Part shown: positions 1 to 6,552 of the stretch, piece by piece
Numbering within the stretch: the stretch's first letter is position 1
Layout of the letters: each line of letters opens with the position of its first letter
DNA from: CAVVAL01 sp963742725
Lineage (GTDB): Bacteria > Actinomycetota > Actinomycetes > Mycobacteriales > Cryptosporangiaceae
Direction of reading: 5' to 3'
DNA: 64,000 nucleotides
NCBI GenBank assembly: GCA_963742725.1
Contig: CAVUMX010000003.1
Coordinates: 310,001 to 374,000, forward strand
Translations under genes and position numbers: made by a program
Notes under the pieces: model-generated
Seen by the model: the letters and a program-made list of their open reading frames with translations, nothing else
Told to the model about the DNA's origin: nothing
Database searches by the model: none

Positions 1-23
1 TCCCGACCTCGACGGCTCAGCGG

Positions 24-1148
24 CTAGTTCATGCTGCACGAGGTGACGGTGACCATGCTGGCCGTGGACCGCACGGTCCCGTGTGGACGATCGTCCGACC
101 AGCGACGCAGCGCGGCTTCGAACCGGCGCACATCGCCGTGCTCGCGGACGGCGAACGCGATCGCGGCGCAGAAGCCGGCGCCGCTCGCCCAGGTGACCAC
201 CCGGTCGCCGCCCCAGGCACGGGCCGCCCATTCCGACGTCTTCCGGTCCGCCGCGAGGATCAGCTCAAGAAAGAGGGCGCCGAACACGTCGCGGACCAGC
301 GGCGGCCGGGGCGACGGCGGCGCGGCGACAGGCATCGGGGCGGCGCCGGAAAGGTACAGATCGGGATGGAGCGCCTGCTGGACGGTGGCCGGCGGGTTCA
401 TGAAGGCGCGGTCGAGCGCGGCCTGACCGCCGTGGTCGAGGATCGCCTGGACCAGCTTCGGCCCACGCAGGTACGGCGTTCCCGTCATCGCCACCACGGC
501 AGGCGGAAGCGCGCTGTAGTCGGTGGCGGCGGCCAGCTCGGCGCGCTCGGCGTCGGCGGCGCGACGCTCGGCCGGCGACATCGCGGCACGGTAGGCGAGT
601 TCGACCCGCCGCGCGTTGCCTTCGAACAGCGTCATGAACGCCCACGCGGATCCGTCGAACGCGCCGATCAACCGCGGCCGGTGCAGTTCGAACCGCTGGT
701 CGTCGAGTGCGTGGGTGAGTTCGTGGGCGAGCACCATCCGGCGGTAAGGGGTCACCTTGGCGCCGCGAACCAGCAGGTCCCCGGTGCGTATGTCGTAGCT
801 GCCGACCGCCTCGCTGGCGCCGAGTCGGGTCATCAGGGCCACCACGTCGGTACCGGGATCGAGGAGTCCGACCGCCTGCATCAGCTCGCCCATCCTGGCG
901 CCCCGATTGCTCACATCGGCGTTCGCCTCGGTCAGTCTGAGCACGAACGTGGCGTCGTCGACGAACCGGACCGGCGGGCGGCGCGAGAACGTCAGCCCAC
1001 GTTCGTTCTCGACGAACTGGATGATCTCGGCGACCGCCTCCTGCTGGCTCGGCTCGGCGGGCGACCGCACGGCGACCAGGTAGATGCCGGCGGTTGCCAG
1101 GGCGCCGACCAGCACTGGCAACCGCCAGTTCCGCAGATCAACGCCCAT
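24..1148 (-). CDS. Membrane-anchored HExxH metallopeptidase-like protein
   Basis: A 374-residue protein with an N-terminal hydrophobic segment (about residues 9-28) that probably anchors it outside the membrane. HELTH at residues 142-146 is a zincin signature, and LFEGNAR with Glu176 fits the third zinc ligand of a gluzincin-type site. The ATG at 1148 is preceded by GGAG with a 7-nt gap. It lies 51 bp downstream of the last of five small secreted CxxC peptide genes on the same strand and could be cotranscribed with them. Zinc binding is inferred from the motif. Substrate and exact peptidase family are unknown. A role in processing the neighbouring peptides is a guess from position only. Confidence 0.8.
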   Translation of the reverse strand: MGVDLRNWRLPVLVGALATAGIYLVAVRSPAEPSQQEAVAEIIQFVENERGLTFSRRPPVRFVDDATFVLRLTEANADVSNRGARMGELMQAVGLLDPGTDVVALMTRLGASEAVGSYDIRTGDLLVRGAKVTPYRRMVLAHELTHALDDQRFELHRPRLIGAFDGSAWAFMTLFEGNARRVELAYRAAMSPAERRAADAERAELAAATDYSALPPAVVAMTGTPYLRGPKLVQAILDHGGQAALDRAFMNPPATVQQALHPDLYLSGAAPMPVAAPPSPRPPLVRDVFGALFLELILAADRKTSEWAARAWGGDRVVTWASGAGFCAAIAFAVREHGDVRRFEAALRRWSDDRPHGTVRSTASMVTVTSCSMN

Positions 1149-1199
1149 GTCGGACTCCGTGGAGAGCGCGGCGCCTGCCGGCGACGTGTGCCGGGTAGG

Positions 1200-1433
1200 T
1201 CAGAGTACGTCGGTGGTGCGGCGGCGCAGGGCGAATCCGGCCAGGCCAGCGGCGGTGAGGCCACCGAGCGCAGCGAACCGGGCGGGGGACGTGTCGGCCG
1301 CGGGCGCCTCCGCCCGGGCGGTGTCGCCGCACCCGTTGCAGGGCCAGCCTTGGGCGGATACGGGGCTGGCGAAGGCGAGCAGTGCGCCTCCGGTGACGAG
1401 CGTCCCGGCGACGACGTGCGTGAGCGTGCGCAT
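1200..1433 (-). CDS. Small secreted CxxC peptide, paralogue 1 of 5
   Basis: A 77-residue protein in three parts. Residues 1-27 form a signal peptide ending SPVSA. A short mature segment holds WPCNGCGDT with Cys32 and Cys35. The tail has EAPAADTSP, a hydrophobic helix (about 53-69) and RRR. The tail looks like a surface-retention signal, but it is not a standard LPxTG motif. It is the last gene of a three-peptide operon, 18 bp after the previous stop, with AGGAG before the ATG. The cysteines could form a disulfide or bind metal. No function is known to me. Confidence 0.8.
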   Translation of the reverse strand: MRTLTHVVAGTLVTGGALLAFASPVSAQGWPCNGCGDTARAEAPAADTSPARFAALGGLTAAGLAGFALRRRTTDVL

Positions 1434-1451
1434 GGCGGGCTCCTGTCCGTT

Positions 1452-1733
1452 TCAGATCTCGGTGGTGCGGCGGCGGCGCAGCGCGAGGGCCGACAGGCCG
1501 ACGGCGGTCAGGCCGCCGAGCGCGGCCAACCCGACCGGGGACGTGTCGGCCGCGGGCGCCTCCGCCCGACTGCTGTCGACACAGCCGGTGCACGGCCACT
1601 GCGTCGTGGCTTCCCGGATGGTGTCGCCGCATCCGTTGCAGGGCCAGCTCTGCGCGGACGCGGGGCTGGCGAAGGCGAGCAACGCACCGCCAGTGACGAC
1701 GGCCCCGACGAGGATGTTCCTGAGCGTGTGCAT
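1452..1733 (-). CDS. Small secreted CxxC peptide, paralogue 2 of 5 (doubled core)
   Basis: A 93-residue member of the local family. It has the same signal peptide, EAPAADTSP tail, hydrophobic helix and RRRR end as its neighbours. The mature part carries two copies of the core: WPCNGCGDT (Cys32, Cys35) and WPCTGCVDS (Cys48, Cys51). The core is therefore a repeatable unit, duplicated inside this gene as well as between genes. It is the middle gene of the operon, with gaps of 19 and 18 bp. GGGAGCCCGCC precedes the ATG, a leader shared with paralogues 1 and 4. Function unknown. Confidence 0.8.
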   Translation of the reverse strand: MHTLRNILVGAVVTGGALLAFASPASAQSWPCNGCGDTIREATTQWPCTGCVDSSRAEAPAADTSPVGLAALGGLTAVGLSALALRRRRTTEI

Positions 1734-1752
1734 GGCGGGCTCCCTCTCGGTT

Positions 1753-1995
1753 TCAGATCTCGGTGGTGCGGCGGCGGCGCAGGGCCAGGGCGGCGAGGCC
1801 GGCGGCGGTCAGGCCGCCGAGCGCGGCGAACCCGACCGGGGACGCCGGAGTCTCCGCGGGCGCCTCCACCCGAGTGGTGTCGTAGCAGTCCGGGCAGGGC
1901 CACTGGTTCGTGGCTGCTGTGGCCGGGTTGGCGAAGGCGAGCAGGGCACCGCCGGCGACGACGGCCCCGGCGACGACGGAAGTGAGCTTGTACAT
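1753..1995 (-). CDS. Small secreted CxxC peptide, paralogue 3 of 5
   Basis: An 80-residue family member and first gene of the three-peptide operon. The signal peptide ends near NPATA. The core WPCPDCYDT carries Cys34 and Cys37. The tail reads EAPAETPASP instead of EAPAADTSP, so the Thr-Ser of the other copies is not strictly required. The hydrophobic helix and RRRR end are conserved. AGAGGAT lies about 7 nt before the ATG, a leader shared only with paralogue 5, the other operon-leading gene. An 85-bp promoter cassette shared with paralogue 5 begins at this start codon. Function unknown. Confidence 0.8.
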   Translation of the reverse strand: MYKLTSVVAGAVVAGGALLAFANPATAATNQWPCPDCYDTTRVEAPAETPASPVGFAALGGLTAAGLAALALRRRRTTEI

Positions 1996-2077
1996 GGCCG
2001 CATCCTCTGGTCGGTGCTGAACGAGTCACCGGTGACGTTGCGCCGCACCCGGTGGAAAGACACTGGCCACCTGGCCA
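1993..2077 (-). repeat. Promoter cassette copy A (upstream of paralogue 3)
   Basis: An 85-bp segment starting at the start codon of paralogue 3. By my count it matches positions 2611-2695 at 82 of 85 bases, and similarity ends abruptly beyond 2077. It holds a perfect 12-bp palindrome GTCACCGGTGAC at 2025-2036 and a direct repeat TGGCCA-CC-TGGCCA at 2064-2077. The palindrome is a candidate operator. No regulator gene lies beside it. Confidence 0.75.
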
Positions 2078-2103
2078 TTTACCGTCCGTACGCGAAATGT
2101 GAC

Positions 2104-2337
2104 TCAGGCCGCGTCGGTGGCGTGGCGGCGGCGGAGCGCCAGGGCGGCGAGGCCGGCGGCGGTCAGGCCACCGAGCGCGGCGATCCCGGCGGGGGACGTG
2201 TCGGCTGCGGGCGCCTCCACCCGAGTGGTGTCGCCGCAGAGCGAGCAGTTGTACTGGGCCGAGGCTGGGCTGGCGAAGGCGAGCAGGGCACCGCTGGCCA
2301 CGACGGTCCCGGCGAGAACGGAGGTGAGCTTGTGCAT
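2104..2337 (-). CDS. Small secreted CxxC peptide, paralogue 4 of 5
   Basis: A 77-residue family member. The signal peptide ends SPASA, the core YNCSLCGDT has Cys31 and Cys34, and the tail has EAPAADTSP, a hydrophobic helix and RRR. It is the second gene of a two-gene operon, 30 bp after the stop of paralogue 5. AAGGAGCCCGCC precedes the ATG. The first aromatic position of the core is Tyr rather than Trp, and the Pro before the first Cys is replaced by Asn. The cysteine spacing and GDT are kept. Confidence 0.8.
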   Translation of the reverse strand: MHKLTSVLAGTVVASGALLAFASPASAQYNCSLCGDTTRVEAPAADTSPAGIAALGGLTAAGLAALALRRRHATDAA

Positions 2338-2367
2338 GGCGGGCTCCTTCGGTTGTGGCTGAACGAT

Positions 2368-2613
2368 TCAGGCCGGGTCAGTGGTGCGGCGGCGGCGGAG
2401 CGCCAAAGCGGCCAGTCCAGCGGCGGTCAGGCCACCGAGCGCGGCGAACCCGGCGGGGGACGTGTCGGCCGCGGGCGCCTCCACCCGGGGTGTGTCGCCG
2501 CACCCGTAACAGGGATATCCGCCGCCGCCCTGAGCAGACGCGGGGCTGGCGAACGCGAGCAGGGCGCCGCCGGCGACGACGGTCCCAACGAGGACGGAAG
2601 TGAGCTTGTACAT
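2368..2613 (-). CDS. Small secreted CxxC peptide, paralogue 5 of 5
   Basis: An 81-residue family member and first gene of a two-gene operon with paralogue 4. The signal peptide ends SPASA. A Gly4 run precedes the core YPCYGCGDT (Cys35, Cys38). The tail is EAPAADTSP, a hydrophobic helix and RRRR. Its first 20 residues are close to those of paralogues 3 and 4. The 85 bp from its start codon upstream nearly match the same region of paralogue 3, so the two operons probably arose by segmental duplication. Function unknown. Confidence 0.8.
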   Translation of the reverse strand: MYKLTSVLVGTVVAGGALLAFASPASAQGGGGYPCYGCGDTPRVEAPAADTSPAGFAALGGLTAAGLAALALRRRRTTDPA

Positions 2614-2695
2614 GGCCGCATCCTTTGGTCGGGGCTGAACGAGTCACCGGTGACGTTGCGCCGCATCCGGTGGAAAGACACTGGCCACCTGGCCA
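2611..2695 (-). repeat. Promoter cassette copy B (upstream of paralogue 5)
   Basis: Second copy of the 85-bp cassette, with the palindrome GTCACCGGTGAC at 2643-2654 and TGGCCA-CC-TGGCCA at 2682-2695. The three differences from copy A lie outside both motifs. Keeping both motifs intact suggests they are functional and that both peptide operons share one control. Confidence 0.75.
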
Positions 2696-2750
2696 CCTAC
2701 TACGGGTAATCGGGGCAACCGCCGACGCACCCGTGTGCTAGGTATCGGAC

Positions 2751-3377
2751 ATGAAGCCTCTGCTGGCCTGCGGTGTGATCGCCGGGCCGCTCTTCGTCGC
2801 CTCGTTTCTCGTCCACGGCGCGGTCAAGCCCGAGTACGACCCGATGCGCCATCCGGTCAGCTCGCTCGCGCTCGGCCCGTACGGCTGGGTGCAGACCGTC
2901 ACGTTCGTCGTCGCGGGGCTGCTCACCGTGGCCTTCGCCGTCGGCCTCGCCGGCGGGCGCGGAGTGCGGCAGAAGGTGGGCGCCGTCCTCGTCGGTGGCT
3001 GGGGCGTCGGCCTGATCGGCGCGGGCGCCTTCGTCACTGACCCCGTCAGCGGCTACCCGCCGGGCGCGCGTGCCGTGGTGAAGGCCGCGACCGCCGCAGG
3101 GATCCTGCACGACCTGTTCTCCGTCGTCGCGTTCTTCTCCCTCGGCGCCGCGTGCTTCGTGCTGGCCGGCGGTGGTGGCTTGCGCTGGGCGGTGTACTCG
3201 ATACTCAGCGGAGCGGCGTTCCTCGTCACGTTCTTCGTGGCGAGCGCCGGGTTCAGCCAGAACGAGACCCTGGTGGGGGTCGCCGGACTCTGGCAGCGGA
3301 TCTGCGTCAGCATCGGATGGACCTGGCTCACGGTCCTGGCCGCACGGCGCCACGGCCTGCCCGGCGCGAAAGGCTGA
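2751..3377 (+). CDS. DUF998 family membrane protein
   Basis: A 208-residue integral membrane protein with about six hydrophobic segments. The N-terminus (GVIAGPLFVASFLVHG), the DPMRHPVSSLALG segment and GWVQTVTFVVAG are typical of DUF998. Function of the family is unknown. TAGGTA at 2739-2744 is a weak -10 candidate six nt before the ATG. A YciI-family gene follows three bases after the stop, so the two are probably cotranscribed. A second DUF998 gene is at 46843-47547. Confidence 0.85.
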   Translation: MKPLLACGVIAGPLFVASFLVHGAVKPEYDPMRHPVSSLALGPYGWVQTVTFVVAGLLTVAFAVGLAGGRGVRQKVGAVLVGGWGVGLIGAGAFVTDPVSGYPPGARAVVKAATAAGILHDLFSVVAFFSLGAACFVLAGGGGLRWAVYSILSGAAFLVTFFVASAGFSQNETLVGVAGLWQRICVSIGWTWLTVLAARRHGLPGAKG

Positions 3378-3380
3378 GCG

Positions 3381-3671
3381 ATGTTCCTCGTGACACTCCA
3401 CCGCGCCGGCCCACAGTGGGATCCCGCACGCCCGCTGGAGGAGCAGTCCGGCTGGCCCGAGCACGCGTCCTACATGGACGATCTCGTGGAGGCGGGCATC
3501 GTGATCCTGGCGGGGCCGCTCGCCGACGAGTACCGCGTGATCCTGGTGGTCGACGCCCACTCCGAGGACGCCGTCCGTGCCACGCTGGCACGCGACCCCT
3601 GGAGCGGGACGCACCTGCGCGTCGCCGCCGTCGAGCCGTGGACGATCCGGCTCGACGGGCGGCCGAGGTAG
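3381..3671 (+). CDS. YciI family protein
   Basis: A 96-residue protein with the ferredoxin-like YciI fold. Visible features are a FLVTLHRAGP strand at the N-terminus, HASYMDDLVEAGIVILAGPL in the middle, and a Glu-Asp-Ala-Val-Arg helix before the last strands. It starts three bases after the DUF998 stop, with GAGCG just before the ATG. Members are small cytoplasmic proteins that are structurally like dimeric ferredoxin-like enzymes. The reaction is unknown here. Confidence 0.85.
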   Translation: MFLVTLHRAGPQWDPARPLEEQSGWPEHASYMDDLVEAGIVILAGPLADEYRVILVVDAHSEDAVRATLARDPWSGTHLRVAAVEPWTIRLDGRPR

Positions 3672-3687
3672 GGCCAGGCGAAACCGT

Positions 3688-4317
3688 TCAGGTCATGCTG
3701 ACGAGGAACTGGTCCACGAGGTGGTCGGTGAAGTCGCGGGGGACAGGCTGGCCGGTGACCAGGACCCGGTAGTAGACGGGGCCGAGAAGCTGGTCGAGGG
3801 CGAGATCGACATCGATATCGGGGGAGAGCTGGCCGCGCTCGATCGCTCGCAGTAGCGGGGCGCGGTCCCGCTCGCGTTGCTGGCTGAGGTAGTCGGTCCG
3901 CAGCCGGGCGGCCAGGTCCGGATCGTGCTGTGCCTGCCCGGCCAGCGCGCGGAACACGGCACCCGGATCGGACCGCGCCAGGAAGTCGGCGAGCCTGCCG
4001 AGGTGATCGCGGAGGTCGCGGCCCAGATCGCCGTGGTCGTGCGGGGTCAGATGCTGGGCCATGTCGTCGATGAAGGTGTCCATCAGGATGTCGACCTTGG
4101 AGGGCCACCAGCGGTAGATGGTCTGCTTGGCCACCCCGGCCCGTGCCGCGATGCCCTCGATCGTCACCGCGGCGAACCCGCGTTCGACCAGCAGGTCGTC
4201 GGCTGCCTCCAGGACTGCCTGCCGGGCCTGCTCGCTGCGTCCGTGCCGGTTTCCGCGATGAGCGGCACGCCGGGCGACCGCTTCGTCGCCGGCTGCGCCC
4301 AGGGTGTCACCTCGCAT
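3688..4317 (-). CDS. TetR family transcriptional regulator
   Basis: A 209-residue repressor-type protein. The HTH lies about residues 30-75: AADDLLVERGF, then TIEGIAARAGVAKQTIYRWW, which is the TetR recognition helix pattern. The C-terminal helical region would bind a ligand and dimerise. It is divergent from the O-methyltransferase gene at 4388, and the 70-bp gap holds an inverted repeat (4351-4377) that is the likely operator. It probably represses itself and the methyltransferase. Ligand unknown. Confidence 0.9.
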   Translation of the reverse strand: MRGDTLGAAGDEAVARRAAHRGNRHGRSEQARQAVLEAADDLLVERGFAAVTIEGIAARAGVAKQTIYRWWPSKVDILMDTFIDDMAQHLTPHDHGDLGRDLRDHLGRLADFLARSDPGAVFRALAGQAQHDPDLAARLRTDYLSQQRERDRAPLLRAIERGQLSPDIDVDLALDQLLGPVYYRVLVTGQPVPRDFTDHLVDQFLVSMT

Positions 4318-4350
4318 GGTCCCCCTCCTCGGCCCGCAGCGTACCCACCT

Positions 4351-4377
4351 CTAGACTGTACGCGACGTTGCGTCTAG
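4351..4377. promoter_or_regulatory. Candidate TetR operator
   Basis: Perfect inverted repeat CTAGAC (4351-4356) and GTCTAG (4372-4377), with a nested ACGC/GCGT pair inside. It lies between the divergent TetR and methyltransferase genes. The right arm overlaps the TAGCCT -10 hexamer at 4375-4380, so binding there would block transcription of the methyltransferase. Confidence 0.6.
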
Positions 4378-4380
4378 CCT
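4375..4380 (+). promoter_or_regulatory. -10 hexamer, leaderless start of methyltransferase
   Basis: TAGCCT ends 7 nt before the ATG at 4388, which places the transcription start at or next to the start codon. No Shine-Dalgarno sequence is present. Confidence 0.5.
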
Positions 4381-4387
4381 AGCCGCC

Positions 4388-5041
4388 ATGACCATCACCC
4401 TGCGCACCCCGCCCGTCCGTACCGTCCTCGACCGGCTCTTCGCCGCGGCGGCCCTCGACGACGAAGTTCCAATCCGCCGTGACTCGCTGGCGTCCGCCAG
4501 CCCGCAGCAGCGAGCCGACATCCTGGAGGCCGTCTACCTGCCGATCTCCGCGCGCGGTGGCGATCTGCTCTACGCGTTGGTGCGGGCCAGCCGCCCGGAG
4601 ACCGTCGTGGAGTTCGGCACCTCGTTCGGGATCTCCACCCTGTACCTGGCAGCCGGGGTCGTGGACAACGGCACGGGACGCGTGTTCGGCACCGAGATGA
4701 ACGAGGCGAAGATCGCCGCCGCACGGTCCAACCTGGACGAGGCCGGTCTCGGCGACGTCGTGACGATCCTGGCCGGCGACGCCAGGGACACCCTCGCCGG
4801 CATTCCCGGGCCGATCGGCCTCGTGCTGATCGACGGCTGGAAGGACCTGTGCCTGCCGGTACTGCGGCTGCTGGAGCCCCGGCTCGCGCCCGGCGCGCTG
4901 GTGGTGGCCGATGACATCACCCTGCCGTCGATGGCCGACTACCTGGAGTACGTGCGCGACCCTGCGCACGGATACGTCAGCGTCGCATTTCCCGTCGAGG
5001 ACGGCATGGAGATCAGCTGCCGCGCCACCACCGGCAGCTGA
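4388..5041 (+). CDS. Class I SAM-dependent O-methyltransferase
   Basis: A 217-residue enzyme of the caffeoyl-CoA/catechol O-methyltransferase type. The SAM-binding motif VEFGTSFGIST is near residues 74-84, followed by an acidic FGTEMN strand and GDARDTL. LIDGWKD and ADDITLP fit the metal/substrate region. It is divergent from a TetR gene and has a probable leaderless promoter overlapping the TetR operator. Substrate unknown. TetR control suggests induction by a small molecule. Confidence 0.85.
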   Translation: MTITLRTPPVRTVLDRLFAAAALDDEVPIRRDSLASASPQQRADILEAVYLPISARGGDLLYALVRASRPETVVEFGTSFGISTLYLAAGVVDNGTGRVFGTEMNEAKIAAARSNLDEAGLGDVVTILAGDARDTLAGIPGPIGLVLIDGWKDLCLPVLRLLEPRLAPGALVVADDITLPSMADYLEYVRDPAHGYVSVAFPVEDGMEISCRATTGS

Positions 5042-5070
5042 CGACGACGCACCGGCGACGGTGCGTATCG

Positions 5071-5868
5071 TCGGGAGGCTACTGCTACCGGATGCTCGGC
5101 TCCGGTTTCGAAGCCGAGGACGCGGTGCAGGAGACGCTGGTGCGGGCCTGGCGGTCGTTCGACCGGTACGACGAGGAACGGGCGTCGCTGCGTACCTGGC
5201 TCTACGGCATCGCCACCAACATCTGCCTCGACATGCTGCGCAGCGCACAACGCCGGGCCCGCGCGATGGATCTCGGACCGGCGTCCACGGCGGGGCAGGG
5301 CATCGGCGAGCCGGCCCCGGAGCGGACGTGGATCCAGCCGATTCCGGACAGCCGCGCGGTGCCGACAACCGGTAGTCCGGAGGAGATGGCCGTACAGCGC
5401 GAGACGATCCGCCTGGCATTCGTCGCGGCGCTGCAGCGGGCGAGGTCGACTCTCAGGGCAGTCGACTTCGCGCCCGGTGAAGGGCTCCGGCCATCTGACA
5501 GTGCCCAGCGCGACCTGCTGAGCCGCTACTGCTCCGCATTCGAGCGTCACGACATCACGGCGCTCGTCGCTCTGCTCCACCAGGACGCGACGATGTCGAT
5601 GCCTCCCTTCAGGTGGTGGCTTCGCGGCCGTGACCAGATCGGGCAGGCGCTGCTGGATCCGGACGCGTCGTGCGAAGGGGCACGCCTCGTCCCGACCGCG
5701 GCGAACGGTTCGCCGGCGTTCTGGCAGATGCGGCCCGGCGCGGACGGCGTCTACGTGCCTTTCGGGCTGGTCCTGCTCGACGCGTCCGAAGGTCTGATCA
5801 CCGGCATCACCACCTACCTCGACGTCGACCGGCTGCTCCCGCTGTTCGGCACACCGGCTCACGTCTGA
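5071..5868 (+). pseudogene. Remnant of ECF sigma factor with SnoaL-like domain
   Basis: The open frame keeps sigma region 2 (YCYRMLGSGFEAEDAVQETL; RTWLYGIATNICLDML) and a C-terminal SnoaL-like domain (YCSAFERHDITALVALLHQD). The start is missing: the frame reads back through GYCYR with no start codon other than the internal ATG at 5092. Sigma region 4 is also missing. Where relatives have about 45 residues with the DNA-binding helix, this one reads AALQRARSTL. That looks like an in-frame deletion between two ALQ-coding stretches. It cannot be a normal sigma factor. A 258-residue product from 5092 is possible. Confidence 0.7.
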
Positions 5869-5887
5869 CCCGGACGAAGGACCCACA

Positions 5888-6133
5888 TTCTTCGTGGGAC
5901 TGAAGCTGGGCGACTCGGAGCTCGGGCTCGTCAACGACGCGGAGACCGACCTGTCCGCGCCGCAGCGGATCCTCCTGAGCGTGGACGTGCACGATGTGAA
6001 CGGCCTGCTCGACCAGGTGGACGCGGCCGGCGGACGGGTGCTCGGCCCGTCGAACGACATGCCCTGGGGACACCGGGTCGCCCACGTCCACGATCCGGAC
6101 AGGAACATGGTCAACCTGACCCAGACCCTCTGA
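5888..6133 (+). pseudogene. C-terminal fragment of a VOC (glyoxalase-like) protein
   Basis: The frame reads FFVGLKLGDSELGLVND and then a VOC second half: ILLSVDVHDVNGLLDQVDAAGG and DMPWGHRVAHVHDPDRN. Full VOC proteins are about 115-130 residues. Only about 80 remain and the first beta-alpha-beta half is absent. A GTG at 5894 could start a 79-residue product, but it lacks half the fold. It follows the broken sigma gene directly. Confidence 0.65.
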
Positions 6134-6176
6134 GTTCGGCGGGCTGGATTTCGCGGCCAGCGGCAGGTCAGCCGGC

Positions 6177-6182
6177 TACTGT
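6177..6182 (+). promoter_or_regulatory. -10 hexamer, leaderless start
   Basis: TACTGT ends 7 nt before the ATG at 6190. This favours that ATG over the in-frame GTG at 6181, which overlaps the hexamer. Confidence 0.45.
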
Positions 6183-6189
6183 GCCGATC

Positions 6190-6477
6190 ATGGTGATCGG
6201 TGACGAGGAACTGCTGGCGGTCCGCTCCGCGGGTTCGTACTGGGCGGCGATCTGGCTGGTACGGCTCGTCGACGTGATCGCCATCCCCGGACTGATCCTC
6301 ACCGTCATAGGCGTGGTGCCGACGTCGTGGTGGCTCCCGTACCTGCTGGTGCTGCTGGCGGCCATGCTGGTACTGGCGCTGGTGCTGTTCGCCAGGGCCG
6401 GCGTCCGCGCCGAGGGCGGAAGTGTCGACAACAAGGTGGCCCGCACCATCCTCCGCGACCTGGTCATGCTCTGGTGA
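6190..6477 (+). CDS. Small two-helix membrane protein
   Basis: A 95-residue protein that I do not recognise. It has two hydrophobic segments (VIAIPGLILTVIGVV and LPYLLVLLAAMLVLALVLF) and polar ends. I chose the ATG at 6190 rather than the GTG at 6181 because a TACTGT hexamer sits 7 nt before it. It stands alone between the VOC remnant and the serine hydrolase operon. Confidence 0.55.
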   Translation: MVIGDEELLAVRSAGSYWAAIWLVRLVDVIAIPGLILTVIGVVPTSWWLPYLLVLLAAMLVLALVLFARAGVRAEGGSVDNKVARTILRDLVMLW

Positions 6478-6540
6478 CCGCAGGGTCGTCCGGGCGCGGG
6501 TGATCCGCGCTCGTTTACATCACGTTCGCAGGGCCGTTTC

Positions 6541-6546
6541 TACGGT
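6541..6546 (+). promoter_or_regulatory. -10 hexamer, leaderless start of serine hydrolase
   Basis: TACGGT ends 6 nt before the ATG at 6553. No Shine-Dalgarno sequence is visible. Confidence 0.45.
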
Positions 6547-6552
6547 CGACGG

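Noticed and set aside
81..1985. 634-residue open frame on the plus strand
   Set aside because: Antisense to the metallopeptidase and peptide genes. Composition is Arg/Gly-rich with no family features, as expected of a shadow frame in G+C-rich DNA.
1200..2613. LPxTG/LAxTG sortase signal on the five small peptides
   Set aside because: The AADTS stretch only loosely resembles LAxTG, and paralogue 3 reads ETPAS. I do not call them sortase substrates.
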